Of a stretch of DNA of 64,000 bases, positions 1 to 12,372 are shown one piece after another. The notes beneath the pieces were generated by a model. That model was not told the DNA's origin and did not search any database. It worked only from the letters and a program-made list of their open reading frames with translations. The position numbers and the translations under genes are program-made. Numbering within the stretch: the first letter of the stretch is position 1; each line of letters opens with the position of its first letter. This stretch comes from Hirudinaria manillensis (lineage: Eukaryota > Annelida > Clitellata > Hirudinida > Hirudinidae), in assembly GCA_034509925.1 (NCBI GenBank), contig CM067526.1, positions 12,230,010 through 12,294,009 of the forward strand, given 5' to 3'.

Positions 1-83
1 TGCATCAAACTCTAAATCAGAATAATTAGTCATTAAAAAATTATAGCGAAAGAACCTGATTAATTAATTACTCAATTACCTAC

Positions 84-1106
84 ATTTAATAAAAATGTTA
101 AGCTGAACATTGTCCCCAAAACAAGCACCATAATTCCCTCAAACACAAAAGCGGTCCTCCATGAAGTGATCTTTATAATCCATGCAAATAAGGGTGAAAA
201 TACCATAATTCCTGGAAACGAAGCAGCAATTTAAAAAGTTTGAAAAGGGAAAAATTTCCTAATCCAACCTAATGGAAAGGAAAATTGGTAGGCTGTAGTT
301 GCCGACACGTGGAATCGGTGGTCAACTGGAAAGAATTCGTGGGCTATTAGAGTAGAAGACGTGACCACGAATGACGAACCAAGTCCTGCTAAAAGGCTGA
401 AGGTAATAAAAAGCCAGGAAACGTGGTCGACCATTGATGAGGTGAAGCAGCTTCCTGCTATCATCAACGTTCCAATAAGTGAGGAGACTGCGTATCCTTT
501 TTTACCAATCTTGTTTATAATATGAGTTGCAAATGGCGATGATAAGCCTGTTAAGGCTGACGCCGTGACTGCTATCCAATCTACAAATTATTATCAAATA
601 CTCCATCAACGGTGGATTACTTTACCAGTAATTCGAAAGCTATTCCTGTTGGTAATTCAAGTAATTCGACTTACGAAATGATACGATATTCATTAAAAAT
701 TAAAAATTTGTAATAATTGCTGACACCAAATAAGGCATCATCTTACAATTTAATATGCTGCTACAAGCTCATGTAAAACATGAGCAATTCGGAACATGAA
801 ATAACATTATAAATACCAATATCGTCCACTATTGCAAAAAAAAATATATAATATAATAATGAATCGCACAAATCTTAATGACAATCTCTCGTATCTTGTT
901 ATCGTAAAACATTATTACTATTATTAATATTTTTATTGCTCAATATGTAGTGCATAACAGGTAACTTTACCGAGTTCGGCCATCGGAGTGTTGTAAAGCC
1001 GTTTAAATTCCGAAATAAATATTCCAAAAGTGTGCGTAACACCTGATCTGATCAAAATGCTACCTATAGAGGCACCGCAAACAATCCACCCAATCCAATT
1101 CTCCAT
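84..1106 (-). CDS. SLC16-like MFS transporter A (partial, first three exons)
   Basis: Exons, in coding order: 971-1106 (start ATG at 1106, TM1, 'IGWIVC' and 'FGIFISEF'), 269-580 (312 nt) and 84-211 (128 nt). Later exons lie beyond the window start. The TM1 signature (Gly-Trp core, then FG(V/I)F..EF) and the long second exon with an 'EFFPVDHRFH' loop resemble the N-terminal half of monocarboxylate-transporter-like MFS proteins. Exon 2 is closest to gene D ('FHVSATTAYQF'), so this copy belongs to the D/F subtype. Splice phases 1,1,0 match the other copies. The protein should sit in a membrane; the substrate is unknown. I see no stop or frameshift in the visible part. Confidence 0.75.
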
Positions 1107-1985
1107 GCTTCCTATTTTCCGAAATTTTCCGACTATAATTTGAAGCAGAAGAGAGAGCTTTGCATAATCACAACGGATGTCAATTAATAATGTTTACACA
1201 TTACAGTATTTTAAAGTCAAATATATTAAGCAGCATCGTTGCAAAACTACCTCCGGCTAAAAATTGACATCCATATGACGCCAATGTTGTTCGTAATTTG
1301 AGACTTGATGTTTCTTCATGTTCTGCACCACCTGCCAACAAGATATTGAAGGACACTTTAACTTCTTTTAATAAAATCGAATTTAAAGTTAATCAATTTA
1401 AAATAAATCCAAATCAAATTTAATGCAATTAAAATGTATTTTACGTGGTTAACAAATGTAATAAACAATTTAACCATTTTGTAATAAGAAATGGAACAAT
1501 AACGAATAACAACGAAAATAAATGCGAACTTAATTATTTCTTTGGATAAGCAACATGTTTTATTTTTAAACGACATAATTTCAAATGCATTATGAAATTT
1601 TAGAAATGATTCACAATCTTTCTGAAAGGTGAATGTAAAGGATTTACGCTTTAATTTCTATTTTACTTTGTTTTTTTTAGGAATTGTCACCAACTATAAA
1701 AACTTAACTTTCTATCTATCCCAGCAGTAAATATATGATCATCACTATCGTTCATTATTGATATTCATCCGATATTCATCCGATATTCATCCGATTTTCT
1801 GAATACCACGATATCCAAAGGGCTATGATAGACCGATTAGATTTAAATATAATCCTAAAATTCATATAAACATATTTCTGATTTAGACGTGCTTCTTAAA
1901 AACCACAATTGCTAGACCCGTAAATAGTTTTGTTTAATAGCATATTTACATTAAACATTTAATTTATGCAATCACATCAACTCGG
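1107..1985. other. Intergenic A-B
   Basis: AT-rich spacer between the start of gene A and the stop of gene B. No exon recognised. It contains a small 11-bp tandem repeat (listed separately). Confidence 0.5.
1760..1792. repeat. 11-bp direct repeat, 3 copies
   Basis: Three head-to-tail copies of GATATTCATCC, followed by a partial fourth (GAT), between genes A and B. Confidence 0.85.
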
Positions 1986-4704
1986 TCATTTCAGATTATT
2001 ATATTCAATTTTTCTTTTTCTGTAATATTTTTGAATCGGAATTCCAAGTAAAATCATGGCGGCAATTAGAGAGACTGCAGCTGATACATAATAAACGTCG
2101 TCATAAGATTCTCTCAGGTCAAACACAGCTCCAGACAAAATTGGACTGAGCAGGGATCCCAGGCCAGCGAAAAAGGAGTAACCTGTCCATGCGACATCAT
2201 GTTGAAGATCCATTACTTCCAATGACGTGGGATACATAAATATGAAGAGCATCGAAGCAAGGATTCCATAAACTGAAAGTAAAATGTTTTTCGATTCGGA
2301 TTCGTAGTCAGATAATCAGTTGGACGATTTAATCTCCATAATCAACCAATGTTGACAAAAAAACTTCTATTAATTTTGAAGTTAAGAAAAAATATCAAGC
2401 AAAATCCAAACTCACACAAGAGTTAATCCTACACTCACCCGAAGCTAATATCATGATGTCAACGAACGTATTATCCACTGAAGGCCACACAAAAAATAAC
2501 ACGGCAATCCACACACACGAGAGGATAGAGACGTGAATTAATTTCCCTTTAAATATCCTCCCCATCAGTGCCATACAGGCCGAAGTAAGGATTTCAAATA
2601 AACTTCTAATGACTAATGGAAAGGATGCCTCCACCTTGCCATAACCTTTGTGTTCCATGTAGTGAGGCTAAAGTGTTTTCATCATTTCTCTAACCGGCAT
2701 GACGAAAATTATTTAATTTTAAATTAATATAAATAAAAAAATATTACCAAATTAATTGCCGGTAGAACCACGCTGGCGTAATTGATAACCGTTGCTGTTA
2801 GCCAACAAATCGATTCTACGTTTCTGCATCCAACATACCACTTGAGTTCATTGTTTTTCTGAAGACCAGAATCCATTGGATCTCTTCGATCTTTAAATTG
2901 AGTATTCGCTTTCTTATCACAGTCTTCGCTTTGGAGTATCTAAAGAGCAGAATTAGGTTTATGTTAATTATTTCATTATTTGCTTATTGCAGAATTAGTT
3001 TTATCTTTATTTTTTAATTTATTTTCATAAATAAATAAATAAATCTCAGATATTACCGTTAATATTTGAAATGAACAGGTAACGGTTAAAAGAATGTTCC
3101 ATTGATTGAGATATGAGAGAATTTGATTAAATAAATTTAACATCAATTAGTTGTGTTTTTATTATATTTTTAAATATTTCGCATTTATCACTTAATATAA
3201 ATTGTTATTATATTATATTTTTAAGCCTTCTATCGAACCATTACAATTAATTGTTACAACCCATCAAATCACATTGTTATCAGACATAGTTTTTCAAATT
3301 AATTTGCTAAACAAATGTGTGCATGTCATATCGAAAGCATCTGTTTCACCAGCAATAGACTCTACTACAGCAATAGTAGGCACTTATGCAGAATTTTCCT
3401 CTAAACCCCCCAATAAAGATTATTAGAAATGTAAAATTTGCTAATTTGCAAATTCCAAAATCTTTGTTATTTTTTTCATTAATTAATTATAAACTTAAAT
3501 ATTTTACGCTTTTCCTAAAAAAATCACAAATATTTAAAAGATTACTTTAAATCGCGAAATACCTATCAATTATCATTCCCATGACAAATTAAGATTAAGG
3601 AAAGGTGAAATAATTAAGACTCAGATCGAAAACCGTTGCAAATATTCTTAGCATGAACAATGTTCACTAACTTTGAGTAAAAATAAAAGACTGCACACGC
3701 TTCCAATTACGCAAATTTTTACTCCGGCAATCATAAATGCAATTCTCCATGAAGTGACTTTTATAATCCATGCATACAGAGGGCTTATGGTCATCATGGC
3801 TACAAGAAAAATCATTAATCAGTGAATAAATATTCCAATGGACGTTAAAATTCCTAACACAATGGATAAGACAACAGATTAGCCGATGTAGCCATAACAT
3901 GATGACGATGGCTTGGAGGAAAGAATTCGTTCACCACTAGAGTCGATGAGAGGAAGATAAAACAACCTCCAACTCCGAAACTGAGACTATAAGTTAAGAA
4001 TAGCCACGAAACATGGTCTACCAATGAAGACGTAAAACATCCAGCTGTGAGTAACAATATCCCAGCAAGAGAACATATCGTATAACCTTTCCATCCCACT
4101 TTCCTGATTATTAACGTTGGAATGGGAGCCAGAATTAATGTGAGAGCCATTGCAGATGCTACAATCCAATCTTAAGAGAAAGTATTTTAAAATTTATTTA
4201 CAATACGTGCATGAGTTGACTCTTCCTAAAGCTTATGATTTGAATGCTGACATAAAAAGGCAATTAGTTTTACTCAAAACGATGACGCTCATTCAATATT
4301 TGAGAATTTATGTCAAAATATCAGCTTTTCAAAAATAGTGCATTTCAGTTGGTTTGTAAACATTTCGGTTCAATTCCCCTGAATTAAAATAATATCCTTA
4401 CATGTACTTTCGAGTACCTCCAAATCGATTTCAAGTTTTTTTTTTCAATTTATTTTTAAATTCAAGTTAAATCTTAAGCAATAATTGACTGCAAATGCAA
4501 AGACGTAATACTCAATTGGAAAATGTCTCACTCACCCAATTCAGCCGTTTGACTTCCATAAATTTTCTTGAACTCTGGAATGAAAATTCCAAAACTATAA
4601 ACCAAACTGACTCTGAGGTAATTAATGACAACACAGGATATGCAAACAATCCATCCATTTCTGTTGCTGTAGTTTTCTTGAGGTTGATCATTCCTTTCGT
4701 TCAT
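1986..4704 (-). CDS. SLC16-like MFS transporter B (type I)
   Basis: Complete six-exon gene: 4536-4704, 4170-3859, 3799-3672, 2939-2748, 2667-2439 and 2272-1986 (stop), about 438 aa. Exon 1 starts with a short polar N-terminus and TM1 ('NRNGWIVC', 'YSFGIFIPEF'). Exon 2 carries several membrane helices and the 'EFFPPSHRHH' loop. Exon 4 is the polar central loop, exon 5 begins 'PHYMEHKGYGK', and exon 6 ends 'IEYNNLK'. The layout of six helices, large cytosolic loop and six helices is that of MFS/SLC16 transporters. Start chosen because the polar lead-in matches gene G; an in-frame ATG at 4818 would add 38 residues. The TM8 Asp/Arg pair used by MCT1-4 is not evident, so lactate transport should not be assumed. 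Confidence 0.85.
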
Positions 4705-5611
4705 TTTTCCCCAATTTTTGAATGAATTGAAATGTGAAGCTAATGTATTTAATGATTTATTTTTTAATTGACTTTGTTTATCTCGTGTTATTTGTAAACG
4801 CTTAAGATAATCGAGCAAAACATTAGTAATGGACTCAGCTTCTTTAACAAAGTAAAATGAAATTTACCTAAATTCGACGTCCCAGGTGTAACTTGTTTGC
4901 GACCTTATGAAGGTTTTCAACTGTTGTCGCAAATGGCCAATTCACAATAATTTTATTGATTTCTTTACAAGAATGTTAACGTCTAAAACATTGAAAATTT
5001 AAAATTAAATGTTTGAATCGTGTTTAGAAATGATAAAACGTGTCTTTGCAAATACAGCATAACATCATCGGTATTTTTTTAAAGGATATTTGAATTATGG
5101 GATAAAATGTTAACTAGGCCGAGTAATTTCATGCAAGAAATTGCCAAAATCATCCGGATATTATCAGAGAGATAAATGATAAAATATGTCCTCGCAAATA
5201 CGGTAAAACATTATCGACAAAAGCCAGGCAGGGTTCACCTTCAATGATATCACATTTCAGCATCAGATTTTAACATCATTTTTTCCCAAGTAGTTATAAA
5301 TGAATAAAATGTTGATTCGTTTGTTAAATATACGAGTTGAAAATATTCAAATAATTACACTAAAACAATTTCACGTCGTTAGTCCTAAAGGCAAAAGATT
5401 GAGATTTGCAATCAAATTTATTTCCCTCTGCATTGAATCCTAATACTCCTTGAAAATGTTGTGCATTAAAGTCTAAACAATTACAAAATAGTTGAAAGTA
5501 CTAAGGACACAAAAGCAATAAATTATTCAACATAATTTTCATAAATACACTTTATTTCAACAATTGAGCCAAAAAAAAAAGCATCGCATTCATTTCAGAG
5601 ATTCGTAAAAG
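4705..5611. other. Spacer upstream of gene B
   Basis: AT-rich. The upstream sequence of gene B stays open in frame to 4818. No other exon recognised before the orphan exon. Confidence 0.4.
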
Positions 5612-5731
5612 TGTGTTGTAAAGTCTTTGAAATTCAGCCATGAAAACCCCAAAACTAAAACTAACGGCACACCTAAATAAATTATGAAAGACGCACGCTA
5701 TACAAATGATCCATCCTATCCCTTCACCCAT
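5612..5731 (-). pseudogene. Orphan first exon of an SLC16-like gene
   Basis: ATG at 5731 opens a frame matching exon 1 of the array genes: 'MGEGIGWIICIACVFHN', then 'FSFGVFMAEFQRLYNT'. It is closest to the D/F subtype. Homology stops where the others read 'MAELG' followed by a GT donor; here the frame runs on as 'LLRISEMNA' with no donor. No exons 2-6 of its own lie between here and gene B. I take it as the surviving first exon of a deleted copy. Confidence 0.7.
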
Positions 5732-6110
5732 TTTTGGACTGCTGGTACTAATAAAATTAATAATTTTGTAGATTTTTAATGTTAAATACAAATCATTTAT
5801 GTGCTTTGCACTAATAATCTTCAGAAGACGAGAGTATAACCTATATGGTAAGAGTTTAGGATTATTGTAATAAAACGGTCAATTTAATAGATTTTCTTAA
5901 TTTTTTCAAACCGGTGTTAGAGTCTAGGACATACCCAGTAAGTCGTACAAGAACAACTCTGGTAAGTTATTTATAACATAGCGGTTACGACAATTCGAAA
6001 GCAAATGAATTGTAGCTAGCTACCTTTATGGTCCAAGTCTACATGATAATAAATGTTATCATTCCTACAATTTAGGCTTTGGAATTATTTTTTTTATTTA
6101 AAAAAATTTA
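5732..6110. other. Spacer between orphan exon and gene D
   Basis: AT-rich, no coding signal recognised. Confidence 0.5.
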
Positions 6111-8107
6111 TTACAACATTTCATAATTATTAGTTTTGTGTTTGCAGATATCGATTAGTGGAATGGCAATAAAAATAAAACTATTCAGAAATACCACAAC
6201 ACCGACTGCAAAAAAAACGTCATCATATGATTGTCTTAAATCATAAATAAATCCCGACAAAAGAGGACTAAGCACAGTTCCAATTCCACACGAAATGCAA
6301 GTGGCTGTCCAAGATATTTTAATATTCATTGACATTACTTCCACTGATGCAGGGTTGATGAAACCCACAGATAAAAGAACAGCAACACCTAAAACTGTAA
6401 AATTGATCCTTTCATTTGTAATAATAAAGAGAATCATAAATTTACATTCATTTTATACAAGTTAAAAATTTAAAATTGTGTATAATAATTATGTCTTGAA
6501 ATTTATGAATCAAAATGTATTACTTGAAGAGAACAACATAACGTTGACGAAGGATGGATCAACAAATGGCCAAACAACAAATAAAATGGCCGACATAAGA
6601 CATGATGCAATATTGTTGTATATCAGTTTCCCCTTCATGTGATGTGCTAAAGAAGACAAAAGTATAAAAGCCAAACATTGGAAAATACCGTAAAACACTA
6701 GCGACATTGACGATTCCATTTTTCCAAACGTTTGGCTTTCCATGTAATGGGGCTAAATAAGTTATTGTTTGGTTAATAACATGTTGATATTCTTTTAATC
6801 ATTTCAAGCTAGAATAACCAAATTTATTATTGGTATCATCTGAGTTGAAAACGACACAAGCATGCCGAAGAGCCAGCAGAATCTCTTTGGCGTTCCACAA
6901 ATATCTCTCCAGCTCCAATCATCGGATTTACTTTGCAACGCGTTATTGTTATTGGGAGACACAATTTCTGATGATTTATCTTCAAATCTTTTTATTTCTT
7001 CCGGTGACTTTGTCTAGAAAATAGTTACCTTGTAAAATTTGAATTGGTGAAGCTGGTATTTATAAGCACCTCCAATAGGTATAATAGACTACATATCATC
7101 CCAACAACAAATATTGCAGCCCCTGCAACACCAAAGGCAATCCTCCAAGAAGTGACTTGTATGATCCAAGCGAATAACGGAGAAAATGCCATCGTTGCTA
7201 AAACAAGCATAGATATAAAAAAAAAATCCTAACAAATTTATAATTAAAATATTTTTATTAAAACCCATTGGAATGGCAAACTGGTACGCAGTTGTTGCCG
7301 ACACATGGAATCGATGATCGACTGGAAAGAATTCATTGACAGCTAGAGTCGAAGAGAGGAATATCAATGAAGATCCCACTCCAGCCGGAAAAGTAAATGT
7401 GATGAAAAGCAAAGAAATATTGGTGACAAATGAGGAAGCAAAACAGCTACAAGTCACCATCAATGTTCCAGCAACAGAACAGATTGTGTATCCCTTTCGA
7501 CCAGTCTTATGTATCACGTAAGCAGCCAAAGGAGCACAGGCATCAGTTAGGGTGACCACCAATACCGTCATCCAGTCTGAAATCAAATTTATCAAATTAA
7601 GGTTATTGAGTGCATAAACGTACTACATTTATGAAGGTAGTGTGAATATATTGACATGGTGTACGTGGAGTAACATGTCAAATAAGGAAAAATATGAAAG
7701 AAAAATACTTTACTGTGGGATCGATTTTTGACATATAGAATTTTACTTAAAATGAATTTGGTACTGATGTTGCACTACCAAGATACAAAGAAAATACGAT
7801 CTGCAATGATTTTGTTTTATTCCATAAATAAAAACGTGGATTTATAACCATTTTCCTCCTCTTGCGAAAGATATATTTCGTCATTTTTATTTTTGATAAA
7901 CCAACCATATATTCGGCGATCTCCACATAAATTCATTATTATCATTTTTCAATTTATTTGAGCGATTTACTTACCAAGTTCAGCCATAGACGTGTTGTAG
8001 AGTCGACGAAATTCTGCTATGAATACTCCGAAACCGTAGCTGACGATACTTCTAATGAAGTTGTGGATAACGCATGCTACGCAAACAATCCATCCATTCC
8101 AGTCCAT
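6111..8107 (-). CDS. SLC16-like MFS transporter D (type II)
   Basis: Complete gene with exons 7975-8107, 7576-7265, 7197-7070, 7013-6819, 6752-6524 and 6394-6111, about 426 aa. Starts 'MDWNGWIVCVACV'; an in-frame TGA lies just upstream of this ATG, which fixes the start. TM1 ends 'FGVFIAEFRRLYNTSMAELG'. Exon 2 contains 'HKTGRKGYTICS' and 'EFFPVDHRFHVSATT', exon 5 begins 'PHYMESQTFGK', exon 6 ends 'NNYEML'. Intron 3 (7014-7069) would be only 56 nt. Exon 6 is 284 nt, as in gene F and unlike the 287 nt of B, E, G and H. Predicted polytopic membrane transporter; substrate unknown. Confidence 0.85.
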
Positions 8108-8120
8108 CCCTCCTCAATAA

Positions 8121-8200
8121 ATTCTAAATTTATTGATATAAATTCTAAATTTATTGATATAAATTCTAAATTTATTGATATAAATTCTAAATTTATTGAT
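8121..8200. repeat. 21-bp tandem repeat, about 3.8 copies
   Basis: Unit ATTCTAAATTTATTGATATAA in near-perfect head-to-tail copies, starting 13 bp upstream of the gene D start codon, so probably in its 5' untranslated region or promoter. Confidence 0.9.
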
Positions 8201-8998
8201 GGTGAAACGTTTGTTTCTGCTTTCCTTCTACAAAAAAATGTTGTTAATAAGTCATTAAAAAACGTCTTCTCATCATTCTTTCCAAATAAACGTATGATTA
8301 TCTTTATAAATGTATCCTTATAAATTTTTTATAATACTTCAAAGGATTACCGGGTTATGAGTACTTGGTAAAACTTTAGTTTTTAAAACTATTTGAGAAT
8401 GTTTTTGTTATTCGATCATCTTCAACAGGTGTTTGTCGAGCTGTTTAAGTGATAAATAACGTTCTAAAGAAATATCATGAACTATTTCGCAGTAAACATA
8501 TTAATTTAGACCATTTTTAATGTCCAATCTGTTTTTTGCCCGAGTTTGTTTTGTCTTTTTTTCCCACCCACTCCCGTCCACCCCCATAGTTTTACAATTT
8601 TTTGTAAATAGTTTTTTTTTTTTTTTATAAATAGTTGAATATATTGAATAACTTCCAAAAAAGCGACAGCTGATATTAACTTTGCTTCAAGGAAGCAGTA
8701 ACAATTTATAAACGAAAAATTATAATAATACTCAATTTATTTATTTGAAACCAAATCCCTAAAATTAACGTCTGATTAAATTTCACAAATTTTCTGAATT
8801 TGTTGCTATGCCTGTTGATGATACTCATACGCAACAAATGTCACTGAAAGCCAAAGCACAAAAGAACATAAATTCTCAGCGTAAATTTAATTAATTATAT
8901 TATTTTAACTATTAATAAGAAGGACATGTTTTTATTCATAATTTAAAATAGTTTTTTCCACCATGTTTACTGTCTAATTCAAACAGTCACTTCGAGGG
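8201..8998. other. Intergenic D-E
   Basis: AT-rich, with poly-T and a C-rich patch near 8565-8585. No exon recognised. Confidence 0.5.
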
Positions 8999-11576
8999 TT
9001 ATTTCAAGTTGTCATATTCTAATCTTGTTTTCCTGTTACATTTTTGAAGAGGAGGAACAAGTAAGATAAAACTGGCAGCTAGGGACACTGCAGCTGATAC
9101 ATAATAAACGTCGTCATAAGATCCTCTCAGGTCAAAAACAGCCCCAGACAAAAGAGGACTGAGCAGGGACGCCAGGCCAGCGAAAAGGGAGTAACTTGCC
9201 CATGCGACATCGTCTTGAACATTCATTACTTCCAATGAAGTCGCATAAATATATGTAAACGTCGTCGATCCGAGGATTCCAAGAGCTGAAAATATACTCG
9301 CAGAAATTGGTGGATCATCCAGCAAAAATTAAATCTTCCTAATAAACGAATGTTATCAAAACAATTTTATTAAATTTAAAAATATCTAAAACAATATTTG
9401 GTATTTAGAAATAAAAAACCTTGCTAAATTATTTCACATACCTGACGATAAGATCATGATGTCAACGAACGTGTTATCAACTGAAGGCCAAACGAAAAAT
9501 AGAACTGATGTCAATAGATACGAGAGCATAGAAACATGAATTAAATGCCCTTTAAACAAACGTCCTATTAGAATCAATATGAAGGAAGTGGTGGCTTCAA
9601 ATATACTTCTAAAGACCAAAGGTAATGAGGCCTGTAATTTATCGTAACCTTTGTCTTCCATGTAATGAGGCTACAAGATTGTCGAAATTTTCAAATGGAT
9701 TTGCGAGAATATTAAAATTAATTAATTAATTAAGTATTACCAGATTAATTACTGGAAGTACCGCACTTGCATAAATAAATACAGTTGCGATGAGCCAGCA
9801 TGCCATTCCGGCGTCCTTATAAATTTTGTACCATTTAAAACCACTGTCCTTCTTCAGATCAACCGACGATGTTTGAGGAAGCTAAACGTCAAAATTTAAT
9901 ACATAATTTATATAAACATTTAAAGAGAATATTTTAGTCATGTATTAGCGACGAGTTTGGCTTAATTTTTTTTTTTTAAATAATTTTTATATGCTTTAAT
10001 GAAATAGCTAAGAGATATTAAAATAGGTAAAACTCAGGGACAAATGAACAAGTTTGTACAATGTTTATGTTCTTTTCCTTATAGGAAGTCAGAAGCATTG
10101 TAGGCTTTCTATGACAGAAGATTTAATAAATTATATTCATCTCTTGGTTTGTGTTTACTTTTGTATGTGAAGCTTTCCCATCCATTAACAAATATGTTGT
10201 TATTGGCAACTTAATCATACTATTTTTTTCATATCGACTTTCATAAGCTTCCCCAGTTTAACCTTCAGGTGCTCATGTGTCATAATTTATTATTAGACGC
10301 ACCTGTTTACCTAAACGTTAAACTCGCAGGCTGTTATTTAGCAACATCCAAATTCATAAGTTTAAGCCGCATTTCATAACATTTCATATCATAATTTCAT
10401 AAAATTCAGTTCAATTCATTACATAAAAGATTCATTAATCTTTGAATAATCATTTTAAATCGTAACCACAAACTTTTACTGCAATATTTCCGAATCTACT
10501 ACTAATAATTTCTATAAAAAAAAATCAATGAGTCTTTCTGAAAACCCTTGCAAGTATTTATGATGTTAAACATGTTTGTAGTAACCTTAAGCAAGAATAA
10601 CAAGCTGCATACGGTTCCTAACAGAAATATTTTCACTCCTGCAATCATAAATGCAGTTCTCCACGAGGTAATTCTTATAATCCATGCATATAGAGGACCT
10701 GAAGTCATTATGGCTACAAGATAAATCATCAAACGGTCAAAAAAATATTATAATGGATGTTAAAATTCCTAACATAATGGGTAAGACAATTGATTAGCCG
10801 ATGTTGCCAAGACGTGATGTCGATGGCTTGGAGGGAAAAATTTGTTCACCACCAGAGTCGACGAGAGGAAGATAAAAGAACATCCAATTCCAAAACTGAG
10901 ACTAAAAGTTAAGAATAGCCACGGCACTTGGTCCACCAATGAAGACGTAAAACATCCAACTGTGAGCAACAACGTCCCAACAAGAGAACACGTCATGTAA
11001 CCTTTCGTGCCAACTTTCCTGATTATCAACGTTGGAATGGGAGCCAGAATTACCGTTAGAGTGAGCACAGAAGCTACGATCCAATCTTGAAAAGAAAATG
11101 TTTTAGATTAATTATTATAAAATCTGTGTGATTGTTTAAAGAGAATCTTTTTTATTCAAGAAAAGCAACATAGAGTTGACGATTATTACTTATTTTCAGT
11201 TTTCTCCTTCGTTCGTGTTTATAATTACTCAAACAAAAAAAAAAAAAAGAAAGAACTGCATCATAAAAAGGCAATTGATTTGATACAAACATATATATGT
11301 GTGTGTCTGTATGTTACCATTTAAATTAAGCTAAATTATATAATATTATAATATTTAAATTATAATATATTAATATTAAGTTAAACATTCAATTGACATT
11401 CACGTGGGAAAAACGTTTCACTCACCCAGTTCCACCAATTGAGTTTCATAAATTTTCTTGAATTCTGCAATGAAAACACCGAAACTGTAGACCAAACTTA
11501 TTCTGAGATAATTAATAGCAACACATGAAAGGCAAACAATCCATCCATTTCTATTACTGTAGTCTTGTTCACCCAT
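8999..11576 (-). CDS. SLC16-like MFS transporter E (type I)
   Basis: Complete gene with exons 11426-11576, 11085-10774, 10713-10586, 9881-9741, 9670-9442 and 9285-8999, about 415 aa. Starts 'MGEQDYSNRNGWIVC', ends 'LEYDNLK'. Exon 4 is the shortest central loop in the array (47 codons). Exon 2 has 'EFFPPSHRHH'-type spacing with Lys replacing Glu ('NKFFPPSHRHH'). Splice phases 1,1,0,0,1 as in its neighbours. A roughly 330-bp block covering exon 3, intron 2 and half of exon 2 is nearly identical to pseudogene H. No lesion seen; probably functional, substrate unknown. Confidence 0.85.
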
Positions 11577-12372
11577 TGAATACTTTTGAGTAGAGTTTGT
11601 AAATCGTCGTTGTGAATTTTTCAGTTGAATGTTAGATGCTTAATGAAGTCATTAGGAAGCAGGATTGCTTATTTCACTGCAGCAAATTCTGTCTCTGTTA
11701 ATGAGCTTTCAGCTATTTAGGCAACTTGTGTTGCCATCTTATTGAGTTTTGCGGTTGTTACCAGGATCAAAGCCGACTTTGTAAATTTTTATTATTGATT
11801 TATGTCCTGCTTTAAATGTTAAATGATATTTTATAAAACATTACAAACTGAATATATTTTTATATATCACAAAAAAAAATTATATCTTGTATAATGATAT
11901 TGTATTTCAACGATTTTCATTCAAGAGATTTCTTGGAAAGGGATTAACCAGGCGGAGAGCAGCTATTTCGTATAACATCATTAAAACCTATTATTTCTGT
12001 AAAATCCAAATACTGGATATTTATTTGTCCAAATGAAATAAAGGGTCACCGATGACCACTTACACAATTTTGTTTGTCAACAGAAAATAAAGTGAAACTC
12101 AAAGTTCAATTGAGTGGTTGTTGTTGAGGTTTGTAACGTGATTGTAAAATACCTGTTCAAAATATCTTGTTCTTCTGCATTCCATGTGTTTTTTAAACTT
12201 TTTTATTTATAATTGCCAGGAGCGTAATTTTGTTGTGTGAGTTAATTTCATATTACTAGCAAATATGGCTTAACTTTAATTCTTGAAATATATGACATTT
12301 ATCACTTAGATAATGTTGAAATATTCTTAAGTTAAAAATGGCACAAAAGCAATTAAAAGTAATGCAAAGCCT
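11577..12372. other. Intergenic E-F
   Basis: No exon recognised. Confidence 0.5.

Noticed and set aside
5612..5731. Orphan exon as an alternative first exon of gene B
   Set aside because: No GT donor at the conserved position, and gene B already has an intact first exon.
7014..7028. A 15-nt intron in gene D using the strong donor AAG|GTAACT
   Set aside because: Too short to splice; the phase-0 donor at 7069, shared by position with the other copies, gives a 56-nt intron and the right frame.
7958..8323. Plus-strand frame with repeated 'INSKFID' units
   Set aside because: It is the antisense of gene D exon 1 plus the 21-bp upstream repeat; no domain and no splice context.
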